DNA of 5,316 bases. It comes from Hyphomicrobiales bacterium (lineage in GTDB: Bacteria; Pseudomonadota; Alphaproteobacteria; Rhizobiales; Devosiaceae). Below, piece after piece: positions 1 through 5,316 of this stretch. Below the pieces are notes generated by a model. That model was not told the origin of the DNA and made no database searches. It saw only the letters and a program-made list of their open reading frames with translations. Made by a program: the position numbers and the translations under genes. Location: assembly GCA_015487985.1 (NCBI GenBank), contig WFOP01000233.1:1-5316 (forward strand). Direction: 5' to 3'. Numbering within the stretch: the stretch's first letter is position 1; every line of letters begins with the position of its first letter.

Positions 1-762
1 GCCGTGGGCACATTCGCCAATATCGACCCCTCCGTCGAACAATATGTAGCCGACCAGCTTGGCCTTGAGGTCGAGCCGGTTTCCACCCAGGTCATCCCGC
101 GCGATCGCCACGCCATGTATTTCGCCACCCTTGGTGTTGTCGCTTCTTCTGTTGAACGGCTGGCCACAGAAATCCGCCACCTGCAACGCACCGAAGTTCT
201 TGAAGTGGAGGAATTCTTTTCCAAAGGGCAAAAAGGCTCCTCCGCCATGCCCCATAAACGCAATCCGGTTTTAACCGAAAACCTGACCGGCCTTTCCCGT
301 CTGGTACGCGGCATGGTGACCCCGGCGCTGGAAAATGTCGCCCTGTGGCATGAGCGCGATATTTCCCATTCCTCCGTTGAACGCATGATTGCGCCGGACG
401 CAACAATTACGCTGGATTTTGCACTGGCGCGCCTGAGCAATGTCATTGAAAATCTGGTGGTGTACCCGGACAATATGCAGGCCAATCTCGACCTTCTGGG
501 CGGCCTGCACAATTCCCAGCGCATGCTTCTGGCATTGACTCAGGCCGGTTTGAGCCGGGAAGCCAGCTATGGCGCGGTGCAACGCAACGCCATGCAGGTC
601 TGGCAGACAAAGGGGGACCGTCAGGGCCGCTTTGCCGAACTGCTCAAAGCCGATGAGGAAGTCATAAACGCCCTTGGGGCCGAGCAAATCGACAACATGT
701 TTGACGAGGCCTATCACCTCAAACATGTGGACACGATTTTTGCCCGTGTTTTTGGGAAATAG
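1..762 (+). CDS. purB: Adenylosuccinate lyase, C-terminal part (5' end outside window)
   Basis: Cytosolic enzyme of purine synthesis. It releases fumarate from SAICAR to give AICAR, and from adenylosuccinate to give AMP. The frame is open from base 1 and ends at TAG 760-762, giving 253 visible codons; family members are about 430-440 residues, so roughly 180 N-terminal residues lie to the left. The fumarate-lyase signature GSSAMPHKRNP is at visible residues 79-89 and contains the mobile-loop serines, one of which is the known catalytic acid/base. The conserved HERDISHSSVER block starts at visible residue 117. The rest is the helical C-terminal domain, ending in a typical ...FARVFGK. GTG at base 4 is an internal codon, not a start. 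No key residue is missing in the visible part. The purine genes purC and purS lie downstream on the same strand, separated by an oppositely oriented gene. Identification is firm; completeness at the 5' end cannot be judged. Confidence 0.97.
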   Translation, partial: AVGTFANIDPSVEQYVADQLGLEVEPVSTQVIPRDRHAMYFATLGVVASSVERLATEIRHLQRTEVLEVEEFFSKGQKGSSAMPHKRNPVLTENLTGLSRLVRGMVTPALENVALWHERDISHSSVERMIAPDATITLDFALARLSNVIENLVVYPDNMQANLDLLGGLHNSQRMLLALTQAGLSREASYGAVQRNAMQVWQTKGDRQGRFAELLKADEEVINALGAEQIDNMFDEAYHLKHVDTIFARVFGK

Positions 763-774
763 ATAGAATTTTCA

Positions 775-802
775 ATTGAGTCAGCAACAATGATGACTCA
801 AT
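775..802. other. Small hairpin just after purB
   Basis: ATTGAGTCA (775-783) is the exact reverse complement of TGACTCAAT (794-802), giving a 9-bp stem with a 10-nt loop, 12 bp after the purB stop. No T-run follows, so a classical Rho-independent terminator is not supported. It could still protect the 3' end of the purB message or take part in termination. CGCC-AA-GGCG follows directly at 803-812. Confidence 0.4.
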
Positions 803-815
803 CGCCAAGGCGAAC

Positions 816-940
816 TAGAGCGTTTTCAGAATAAGCATGCCCCCGGCCTGCCCCGTGGGTGGACCCGGTTATTCGGTTCGAAAACGCGATAAAACAAAGA
901 CTTGGAGCACAGGTTTTGATTCATTCAAAACCTGTGCTCT
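816..940. repeat. Two-module palindromic intergenic element, rhizobial mosaic-repeat type
   Basis: Two stem-loops are joined by a short A-rich linker. Module 1 pairs GCGTTTTC (820-827) with GAAAACGC (880-887), and further in pairs GAATAA (829-834) with TTATTC (869-874); the G/C-rich centre can fold again, for example GGGT-GG-ACCC at 857-866. The linker (888-904) contains AAAACAAAGACTTGG. Module 2 is a perfect 15-bp stem, GAGCACAGGTTTTGA (905-919) with TCAAAACCTGTGCTC (925-939), loop TTCAT. From memory, the layout of a GCGTTTTC-like arm, its partner, AAAACAAAGACTT, then a second palindrome is common between genes in Hyphomicrobiales (compare the RIME-type elements of rhizobia). It sits between the convergent purB and DUF1476 genes. 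Read on the minus strand, module 2 is followed by a T-rich stretch, so it may also terminate the minus-strand gene. The folds are seen directly; family membership is recall, untested. Confidence 0.65.
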
Positions 941-997
941 GATTGCAAATCCAGACACTGTTTCATCGCGCAATATGACGAATGAAGCCGCCAGAAA

Positions 998-1315
998 TTA
1001 TACTTCGGTGAGAACCTGCTCTTGAGCAACCGCCAGCAATTCATCCATTTTTGCCCGCAAATCTGCGTCGCTCATCTGCTTGCCGGCCGCAGCAAAATCG
1101 CCGCTCACCTTGCGCAATACGTCGTCATCTCCCGCTTCTTCAAAATCTGCGGCAATCACCTCACCCACATAAGCATCCACATCAGAACGGCCCATCAACT
1201 CAGCAGCCCAGATTGCCAGCAATTTATTCCGACGCGCTTCGGCCTTGAACCGCAATTCGGCGTCATGGGCAAATTTGGCTTCCTGAGCTTTTTCCCGATC
1301 ATCAAAACTAGACAT
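998..1315 (-). CDS. F1-ATPase inhibitor zeta subunit (DUF1476 family)
   Basis: Small soluble protein of 105 residues, the usual family size. The zeta subunit of alphaproteobacteria, best studied in Paracoccus denitrificans, binds F1 and blocks ATP hydrolysis by ATP synthase; its N-terminal region is the inhibitory segment. The start MSSFDDREKAQEAKFAHD and the following ELRFKAEARRNKLLAIWAAE match the highly conserved family N-terminus. VIAADFEEAGDDDVLRKV lies mid-protein and MDELLAVAQEQV near the end. The start at 1315 was chosen because family proteins begin there and GGAG (1327-1330 on the minus strand) lies 11 nt upstream. An in-frame ATG at 1354 would add 13 atypical residues with no ribosome site. 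The gene is divergent from purC and convergent with purB, a position it often holds in related genomes. Whether it really inhibits ATPase here is inferred from the family; some relatives have weak activity. Confidence 0.93.
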   Translation of the reverse strand: MSSFDDREKAQEAKFAHDAELRFKAEARRNKLLAIWAAELMGRSDVDAYVGEVIAADFEEAGDDDVLRKVSGDFAAAGKQMSDADLRAKMDELLAVAQEQVLTEV

Positions 1316-1419
1316 ATTTATTTTTTCTCCGCAGTTGATTTTGCCCGCACGCAAATACAGGTATCGTTTCTCTTATTCATTTAGGTCTTTCCCCCCCAAT
1401 ACGCAATGTCAAACAGGCC

Positions 1420-1441
1420 CACATTTATGCAAATGTGCACA
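1420..1441. promoter_or_regulatory. Palindromes in the divergent DUF1476/purC spacer
   Basis: The spacer 1316-1543 must hold the start signals of both the minus-strand DUF1476 gene and purC. CACATTT (1420-1426) pairs with AAATGTG (1431-1437) around ATGC, and overlaps the 8-bp palindrome TGTGCACA (1434-1441). A second spaced pair, TTGGC (1461-1465) and GCCAA (1477-1481), lies closer to purC. These are plausible regulator sites, but neither matches an operator I can name; in particular they do not fit the E. coli PurR box. A perfect minus-strand TTGACA lies at 1412-1407, but no good -10 is found at normal spacing. No convincing promoter was found for purC. Confidence 0.2.
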
Positions 1442-1543
1442 ATGGCGAAAACACTTGCAATTGGCAGGCAAATAAGGCCAAAGACTTTTTTAGTTCATCA
1501 CAGATAAATTGAGTCTCCACATTTCTTGAACAGGCCACAATAA

Positions 1544-2308
1544 ATGACCCGCAGACGCAAAATATACGAAGGCAAAGCCAAAACCCTTTATGAAGGGCCC
1601 GAACAAGGCACTCTTGTTCAGCATTTCAAGGATGATGCCACCGCTCAAAACGGCAAAAAGCATGAAGTGATAGACGGCAAGGGCGTGTTGAATAACCGGA
1701 TATCGGAATTTATTTTCAGCAAGCTCAACAATCTGGGGGTGCCCACCCACTTTGTCCGCCGTCTGAATATGCGCGAACAACTGATAAAAGAAGTGGAAAT
1801 CATCCCCATTGAAGTGGTGGTGCGCAACGTCGCCGCCGGTTCCATCGCCAGGCGTTTGGGCCTGGAACAGGGCACCCGCCTGCCCCGCTCAATCATTGAA
1901 TTCTATTATAAGGACGATGCCCTTGGCGATCCCCTGATTGCAGAAGAACACATAACCGCCTTTGGCTGGGCAACACCTCAGGAACTGGACGACATCATGT
2001 CGCTGGCCGTTCGGGTGAACGACTTCTTGTCCGGACTGTTTGTTGGTGTGGGTATTCAACTGGTGGATTTCAAAATCGAGTGTGGCCGCCAGTTTGAAGG
2101 GGACATGATGCGCATCGTGGTCGCGGATGAAATCTCCCCCGACACCTGCCGCCTTTGGGATGCAAAAACCCGCAAAAAACTGGACAAGGACGTATTCCGC
2201 GAAGACTTGGGCGCTCTTGCAGACGCCTATCGCGAAGTCGCCCAGCGTCTGGGAATTCTTGTTGAAACCGAAAATGCCCTGAGCACTGGCCCAAGACTGG
2301 TTGAATAA
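1544..2308 (+). CDS. purC: SAICAR synthetase (phosphoribosylaminoimidazole-succinocarboxamide synthase)
   Basis: Cytosolic ATP-dependent ligase that joins aspartate to CAIR to form SAICAR, the substrate PurB later splits. It has 254 residues, the normal length for the bacterial single-domain enzyme. KIYEGKAK (6-13) is the N-terminal ATP-binding strand and loop. [14 protein letters not shown] (87-100) and [10 protein letters not shown] (173-182) match the two family signatures, and [12 protein letters not shown] (195-206) is the conserved metal/ATP region. In the nucleotide-site segment DATAQNGKK (31-39) residue 35 is Gln where I recall Phe in most relatives; the effect is unknown. ATG 1544 fits the family N-terminus ([13 protein letters not shown]). 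The ribosome site is weak: AGG at 1532-1534, 9 nt upstream. purS starts 12 bp after the stop, so the two are almost certainly co-transcribed. Confidence 0.97.
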   Translation: MTRRRKIYEGKAKTLYEGPEQGTLVQHFKDDATAQNGKKHEVIDGKGVLNNRISEFIFSKLNNLGVPTHFVRRLNMREQLIKEVEIIPIEVVVRNVAAGSIARRLGLEQGTRLPRSIIEFYYKDDALGDPLIAEEHITAFGWATPQELDDIMSLAVRVNDFLSGLFVGVGIQLVDFKIECGRQFEGDMMRIVVADEISPDTCRLWDAKTRKKLDKDVFREDLGALADAYREVAQRLGILVETENALSTGPRLVE

Positions 2309-2320
2309 GGTTAATTCAAA

Positions 2321-2563
2321 ATGCAGGCACGAATCACAGTCACACTGAAAAATGGCGTTCTTGACCCACAGGGCCAGGCAATTGAAGGGGCGCTGGGGAG
2401 CCTTGGATTTTCCGGTATAAACTCCGTTCGCCAGGGCAAAACCTTTGAAATCGAGTTGGAGGAAACCGACCGGGACAAAGCACAAAAAATTCTTAACGAT
2501 ATGTGCGAAAAACTCTTGGCAAACACGGTGATTGAAGATTATAGAGTGCGCATCATGGGTTAA
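2321..2563 (+). CDS. purS: Phosphoribosylformylglycinamidine synthase, PurS subunit
   Basis: 80-residue protein, the usual PurS length. PurS dimers bridge PurQ (glutaminase) and small PurL (synthetase) in the three-part FGAM synthase, which converts FGAR, glutamine and ATP to FGAM. The family pattern is clear: ARITVTLKNGVLDPQG at the N-terminus, aliphatic positions through the first helix, VRQGKTFEIELEE in the middle, and a C-terminal strand ending VIEDYRVRIMG. The start lies 12 bp after purC; AGG overlapping the purC stop (2308-2310) is a reasonable ribosome site 10 nt upstream. In many alphaproteobacteria purQ and then purL follow, but here purQ is absent from the next 2.7 kb, so the partners must be encoded elsewhere. 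The protein itself looks intact. No terminator hairpin is visible after its stop. Confidence 0.96.
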   Translation: MQARITVTLKNGVLDPQGQAIEGALGSLGFSGINSVRQGKTFEIELEETDRDKAQKILNDMCEKLLANTVIEDYRVRIMG

Positions 2564-2614
2564 CGATCCATGATTCCAAACCAAACCATTTTAACCAGTT
2601 CAAAAAGACAAATT

Positions 2615-2816
2615 ATGGTTCGCAAACTTTCTCTTACAGCAGCTTTCCTTCTTTCTCTGGCACTCATGGTCGCCCCTTACGCCATGGTTCCGGTTACCGG
2701 TTAATCCGCATATGGCTGCGATTTCCCTTGTTGTGGTAATTGCAGTATTACCGGTGGTGCCCATCGTTTCTTCTCCCCCCCTCGGCTATCTCACGCTTAT
2801 CCTTATCTTTGCCTAA
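2615..2816 (+). pseudogene. Possible small hydrophobic ORF split by a 7-bp duplication
   Basis: Two short frames lie here. The first, 2615-2704, encodes 29 residues beginning MVRKLSLTAAFLLSLALMV and ending PVTG; it looks like a signal peptide or single membrane span, with Arg and Lys at positions 3-4 and a Leu/Ala core. An in-frame ATG at 2570 would extend it to 44 residues. The second, 2712-2816, encodes 34 mostly hydrophobic residues beginning MAAISLVVVIAVLPVV and ending LTLILIFA. The frames differ by one, and exactly at the junction there is a perfect tandem CCGGTTA CCGGTTA (2690-2703). Deleting one copy removes the first stop and joins both into one 64-residue frame with two hydrophobic segments. 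No good ribosome site precedes 2615 or 2570. I do not recognise the protein. Alternatives are one or two real small membrane peptides, or chance. The arithmetic is certain; the gene status is a guess. Confidence 0.25.
2690..2703. repeat. 7-bp tandem duplication (CCGGTTA x2)
   Basis: Two perfect adjacent copies, 2690-2696 and 2697-2703. The second copy creates the TAA (2702-2704) that ends the first short hydrophobic frame. The unit length is not a multiple of three, so gain or loss of one copy changes the frame. Confidence 0.85.
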
Positions 2817-3054
2817 GGCAGCATGCCCACCACAGCATCTGCCCGGATTGGCAGACCAACCTCTCGTGCCAATTGTCCGGAAATCACCGCCCGATTGTCG
2901 GCGATTTACGCATCATCCGTTAATACCATTCATTAAGGTAAACGGCAGAAATCCGGGCTTTTCACGGTTCCGTGAGCAAAAACACCCCATCATTTATGAT
3001 ATGTTGAATGAAACGAGGCAATTTCTCAAAACAGACAAAACAGAGGGGCCCCAC
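2817..3054 (+). promoter_or_regulatory. Non-coding leader before the acyltransferase gene, candidate promoter at 2962-3000
   Basis: The acyltransferase frame is open upstream to 2740, but the extension is rich in Pro, Arg and His and unlike the family, so I treat this stretch as non-coding. The perfect inverted repeat TCACGG-TT-CCGTGA (2962-2975) lies ahead of TATGAT (2995-3000), a good -10 element. The hexamer at normal -35 spacing matches TTGACA poorly, so an activator or another sigma factor would be needed if this is a promoter. The palindrome overlaps the -35 area, where an operator could act. TTAA (2920-2923) and TTAA (2933-2936) are spaced 9 bp, not the 7 bp of the CtrA box. I see no RNA gene here. 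Confidence 0.25.
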
Positions 3055-4158
3055 ATGGCGGACGGAAAAAGACTCACCTGGATAGATGCGGCCAAAGGCA
3101 TATCAATCATTCTTGTGGTTATGATGTATGCAGGAAATTCCGTAGGCCAGGAAACCGGCGAAATCAGCTATTTGCGCTATATCATCGGCTTTGCCACCCC
3201 GTTCCGCATGCCTGAATTTTTCCTTATTTCCGGCCTGTTCCTTTCCGCGGTAATCGCCCGCCCCTGGGGCAGGTTTTCTGATCGCAGAGCGGTGCATTAC
3301 CTGTATTTTTATGCCCTGTGGATGCTCATCCATATCGCCACAAAAACCGTGCTTGGCAGCCAGCCGCCCATGGCGGCCTTAAACACCGTTATTGTCTCCA
3401 TTGTGCAACCCTATGGCGTATTATGGTTCATCTATATGCTGGCGGTATTTTCCATGGCGGCAAAAGTCCTGTTTGAATTCCGCATCCCCCATTTGATTGT
3501 AATCCCGCTGGCAATCGGCCTGCAAATGCTCACCATCAAAACCGGCTCCTACGCGCTCAACCAGTTCGCAGAATATTTCATCTATTTCTATCTCGGCTAT
3601 GTCGCAGCACCGCTGATATTCAAGTTCGTTGCATGGTTTGAACAAAGAAAAAAACTGGCGATGGTGAGCCTTGTTGCCTGGGCGATTGTTAACGGGGCAC
3701 TTGTATTCTCCCCCGGATTTGAATTGGGCACCTATGAAACCCAAATGGGCCTTGGCGCTTTGCCCGGCGTGCATTTCGTTCTGGCAATTGCCGGCGGGCT
3801 GGCCATACTTGTGGCGGCTTCTTTGCTTGCCCCGCTGGCCTCCATGCAATGGCTGAACTGGGTCGGCGCGCATTCCATTGTTATCTATCTGTCCTTTGCC
3901 CTGCCCATGTCTATTGCGCGCGAAGGCCTGATAAAACTTGGTATTGTGGGCAATGTTCATGTGCTTTCAAGCATCGTGTTTGGCGTGGCCATGATCTCCC
4001 CGGTGATCCTTTATTTCCTCATCAAAAAAACCGGCTGGGGCAAATTCTTGTTCACCCGCCCCGCCTGGGCCAGCCTGCCCGGCGCCCGCGCACCAAAACA
4101 AACCCAAAAGCCAGAACAAAAGCCAGAACATGTGAACATCGCCACCCCGGCAGAATAG
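3055..4158 (+). CDS. Acyltransferase-3 family integral membrane protein
   Basis: Inner-membrane protein of 367 residues with about ten predicted hydrophobic segments, fitting the acyltransferase-3 fold. The family moves acyl groups onto sugars, lipids, peptidoglycan or other envelope molecules; the substrate here is unknown. Family marks are the N-terminal WIDAAKGISIILVVMM (residues 9-24) in TM1, then FRMPEFFLISGLF before and in TM2, GVLWFIYML further on, and WVGAHSIVIYL near the C-terminus. In the family a basic residue in TM1 followed ten residues later by His (RX10H, or KX10H in this subgroup as I recall it) is needed for activity. Here Lys14 is present but position 25 is Tyr (TAT, 3127-3129). 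The hydrophilic tail (about residues 340-367) carries a duplicated QKPE. Start 3055 is preceded by AGAGGGG (3042-3048); in-frame ATG 3001 has no ribosome site and adds 18 atypical residues. The gene stands about 490 bp after purS, so it probably has its own promoter. Confidence 0.85.
   Translation: MADGKRLTWIDAAKGISIILVVMMYAGNSVGQETGEISYLRYIIGFATPFRMPEFFLISGLFLSAVIARPWGRFSDRRAVHYLYFYALWMLIHIATKTVLGSQPPMAALNTVIVSIVQPYGVLWFIYMLAVFSMAAKVLFEFRIPHLIVIPLAIGLQMLTIKTGSYALNQFAEYFIYFYLGYVAAPLIFKFVAWFEQRKKLAMVSLVAWAIVNGALVFSPGFELGTYETQMGLGALPGVHFVLAIAGGLAILVAASLLAPLASMQWLNWVGAHSIVIYLSFALPMSIAREGLIKLGIVGNVHVLSSIVFGVAMISPVILYFLIKKTGWGKFLFTRPAWASLPGARAPKQTQKPEQKPEHVNIATPAE
4105..4128. repeat. 12-bp in-frame tandem duplication in the acyltransferase tail
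   Basis: CAAAAGCCAGAA occurs twice in a row (4105-4116 and 4117-4128), encoding QKPE-QKPE at residues 351-358 in the hydrophilic C-terminal tail. It keeps the frame and is probably harmless length variation by replication slippage. Confidence 0.9.
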
Positions 4159-4192
4159 TTTTGGCCAATCGGCCTCAAAATCACACTCGCGT

Positions 4193-4234
4193 TACCCGGG
4201 TTGGAATTGTCTTGACGACAGGCTGACCCGGGTA
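4193..4234. promoter_or_regulatory. Paired ACCCGGGT palindromes upstream of the CDF gene
   Basis: TACCCGGGT (4193-4201) and ACCCGGGTA (4226-4234) form a 9-bp inverted repeat; each contains the 8-bp palindrome ACCCGGGT, and the two palindromes are 32 bp apart centre to centre, close to three helical turns. Between them lies TGTC-TTGAC-GACA (4208-4220), nearly concentric with the outer pair and containing TTGACG (4212-4217), a possible -35. No strong -10 lies at normal spacing; TATTGG or TTGGCT at 4233-4240 are weak options. It could be an operator for the transporter gene that starts at 4248. Alternatively, the RNA could form a 9-bp stem with a 24-nt loop after the acyltransferase gene, but no T-run follows, so a terminator is less likely. 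Confidence 0.4.
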
Positions 4235-4247
4235 TTGGCTAGCCCCC

Positions 4248-5249
4248 ATGAGCAAGCTACCCCATTCGGGACACACCATGCCCTCCCTGGCCAATGCCAG
4301 CAAATCTCAGGCCCGTGCGCTGAAAATCTCCGCATGGCTGACCGGTATTTATTTCATTATCGAAATGGCCATCGGAATTTACACCGGCTCGGTCGCCGTT
4401 ATTTCCGATGCCTTCCACACATTCTCCGCTGTCGGGGGCGTTCTGGTTGCCATTTTTGCTTCCCGCATTGCCGGGCGCGTTGCCACATCCAGCAAAACCT
4501 TTGGCTGGTATCGCGCCGAAATCATTGGCGCACTGGTCAACGGTGTGTTCCTGCTGGTGATGGCAATTCTGGTGATTTACATGGGCCTGATGCGCCTTGG
4601 CAGTCCGATTGAACTGCCCACCGGCCCCATGTTGTGGGCCGCAGCGGGCGGGCTGGTGACCGAACTGATTTCCCTGTATTTGCTGACCCGTGAAAAATCC
4701 AACGACCTGAATATGCGCGGCGCCTTCTGGCACGTCATGCAGACCTTTGTCGGCTCGGTTCTGATTATCATTGCCGCGCTGGTCATCGAATTCACCGGAT
4801 TTTTAGCCATCGACCCGATTTTGGGCACCGCATTTGGCTTTGTGCTTTTGTGGGCATCATGGGGTATTATACGCGACGCCATGCACCTGTTGATGGAGGG
4901 CACACCCGACGATGTGGAACTGCCCCATGTCATCATGGCGCTTTCCGAGCTTGAAGGGGTCGCCGACGTCCATCATGTGCATGCATGGGCGCTGACATCG
5001 GGCCGCTATGTGTTTTCCACCCACCTGTTGCTGGACAAGGCAGACAAGGTAAAGCCAGACACCGTGTTACGGGCCGCACACAAATTGCTCAAGGAGGATT
5101 TCGGCTTCTATTTCGCCACCGTGCAGGTGGAAACCACCAGAATGGAAGAACAGCATGCCCAGGAAATTGATGTAAAAGAAATTGATGTAAAATCTGATGA
5201 AACTGAAACGCCAGACAAACCCGGCTCAACTTCCCATCAGGGACATTAA
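4248..5249 (+). CDS. Cation diffusion facilitator (CDF) family transporter with altered metal site
   Basis: Inner-membrane protein of 333 residues. CDF proteins export divalent metals (Zn, Cd, Co, Ni, Fe or Mn) by exchange with protons. Six hydrophobic segments run from about residue 27 to 215, followed by a cytoplasmic metal-sensing domain with VHHVHAWALTSG (241-252) and His259. Family marks are SVAVISDAFH (48-57) in TM2, GWYRAEIIGALVNG (86-99), NMRGAFWHVMQTFVGS (155-170) in TM5, and IDP (188-190). In the zinc-type branch TM2 and TM5 each carry HxxxD; here they are His57-x3-Ala61 and His162-x3-Thr166, so both aspartates are missing while the histidines and Asp54 remain. The usual His-rich loop between TM4 and TM5 is short. 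The tail holds a duplicated EIDVK. ATG 4248 lacks a ribosome site; in-frame ATG 4278 has GGGA (4268-4271) 6 nt upstream and may be the true start (323 residues). Family is firm; metal and even transport activity are open. Confidence 0.93.
   Translation: MSKLPHSGHTMPSLANASKSQARALKISAWLTGIYFIIEMAIGIYTGSVAVISDAFHTFSAVGGVLVAIFASRIAGRVATSSKTFGWYRAEIIGALVNGVFLLVMAILVIYMGLMRLGSPIELPTGPMLWAAAGGLVTELISLYLLTREKSNDLNMRGAFWHVMQTFVGSVLIIIAALVIEFTGFLAIDPILGTAFGFVLLWASWGIIRDAMHLLMEGTPDDVELPHVIMALSELEGVADVHHVHAWALTSGRYVFSTHLLLDKADKVKPDTVLRAAHKLLKEDFGFYFATVQVETTRMEEQHAQEIDVKEIDVKSDETETPDKPGSTSHQGH
5163..5192. repeat. 15-bp in-frame tandem duplication in the CDF tail
   Basis: GAAATTGATGTAAAA occurs twice in a row (5163-5177 and 5178-5192), encoding EIDVK-EIDVK at residues 306-315, after the folded C-terminal domain. 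The frame is kept. A recent slippage event is the simplest reading, because even third-codon positions are identical. Confidence 0.92.
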
Positions 5250-5316
5250 CAACCCATCAGAAGCCCCCTTTTCAACCCCCACGATGCCCCCCTCACGTTA
5301 AGCATCTCATTTACCC

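Noticed and set aside
271..726. Minus-strand open frame opposite purB; similar minus-strand frames at 3421-3960 and 4257-4733.
   Set aside because: All are antisense shadows of well-identified genes with no recognisable motif or start signal.
837..1025. Open frame of 62 codons between purB and DUF1476.
   Set aside because: It runs through the palindromic repeat and into the 3' end of the minus-strand gene, with no protein-like pattern.
1316..1354. Longer start for the DUF1476 protein at 1354.
   Set aside because: The 13 added residues are not part of the conserved family start, and GGAG is placed for the ATG at 1315.
1378..1412. Minus-strand promoter for DUF1476 with a perfect TTGACA and a seven-base G/C tract (1391-1397) in the spacer, suggesting phase-variable spacing.
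   Set aside because: The best -10-like hexamer is about 23 bp away, too far for a normal promoter even if the tract changes by one or two bases.
1889..2584. Long minus-strand open frame (231 codons) opposite purC and purS.
   Set aside because: It lies over two certain genes on the other strand, has no family features, and its residues follow the reverse of the coding pattern of purC and purS.
2920..2936. CtrA-like site TTAA...TTAA.
   Set aside because: The half-sites are 9 bp apart, not 7, and AT-rich tetramers of this kind are common by chance.
2740..3054. Upstream extension of the acyltransferase by up to 105 residues.
   Set aside because: The extension is Pro/Arg/His-rich and unlike the family, has no ribosome site, and the family N-terminus with a strong AGAGGGG begins at 3055.
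4159..4180. GGCC-AATC-GGCC hairpin with flanking T and A runs after the acyltransferase stop.
   Set aside because: Only a 4-bp core stem, with mismatches before the outer T/A pairs and no T-run after it; too weak for a terminator call.

Overview
The window looks like chromosomal DNA from an alphaproteobacterium, most likely a member of the Hyphomicrobiales (Rhizobiales). Three things point there: the order purB / F1-ATPase inhibitor zeta (DUF1476) / purC / purS, protein sequences of alphaproteobacterial type, and an intergenic two-module palindromic element resembling the mosaic repeats of rhizobia and relatives. The genus cannot be named from the sequence alone.

Left part (1-2563) is a de novo purine locus. 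The C-terminal ~60% of adenylosuccinate lyase (purB, +) enters from the left edge. A 235-bp gap follows, holding a small hairpin and the palindromic repeat. Next comes a convergently oriented gene for the F1-ATPase inhibitor zeta subunit (-). A 228-bp divergent spacer separates it from purC (SAICAR synthetase, +), which is followed after 12 bp by purS (small subunit of FGAM synthase, +). PurC makes SAICAR and PurB cleaves it to AICAR; PurB also acts in the adenylosuccinate-to-AMP step. PurS is one part of the three-part PurS/PurQ/PurL enzyme. The expected purQ does not follow purS, so the usual purine order is broken here.

Middle part (2564-3054) is about 490 bp with no secure gene. It contains a short hydrophobic reading frame split by a perfect 7-bp tandem duplication; removing one copy would rejoin it into 64 codons. 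It also contains a possible promoter with an overlapping palindrome in front of the next gene.

Right part (3055-5249) has two membrane-protein genes on the + strand. The first is an acyltransferase-3 family protein whose usual TM1 histidine is a tyrosine. The second is a cation diffusion facilitator (CDF) whose two membrane metal-site aspartates are replaced by Ala and Thr. A pair of ACCCGGGT palindromes lies between them and may be a control site. Both genes carry a short in-frame tandem duplication near the 3' end. The last 67 bp (5250-5316) show no gene and no clear terminator.

Most of the window is ordinary housekeeping and membrane-protein sequence. No defence system, CRISPR array, insertion sequence, tRNA or rRNA was seen. 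The points most worth a second look are the altered key residues in the two membrane proteins and the broken small ORF at the site where the purine cluster ends.
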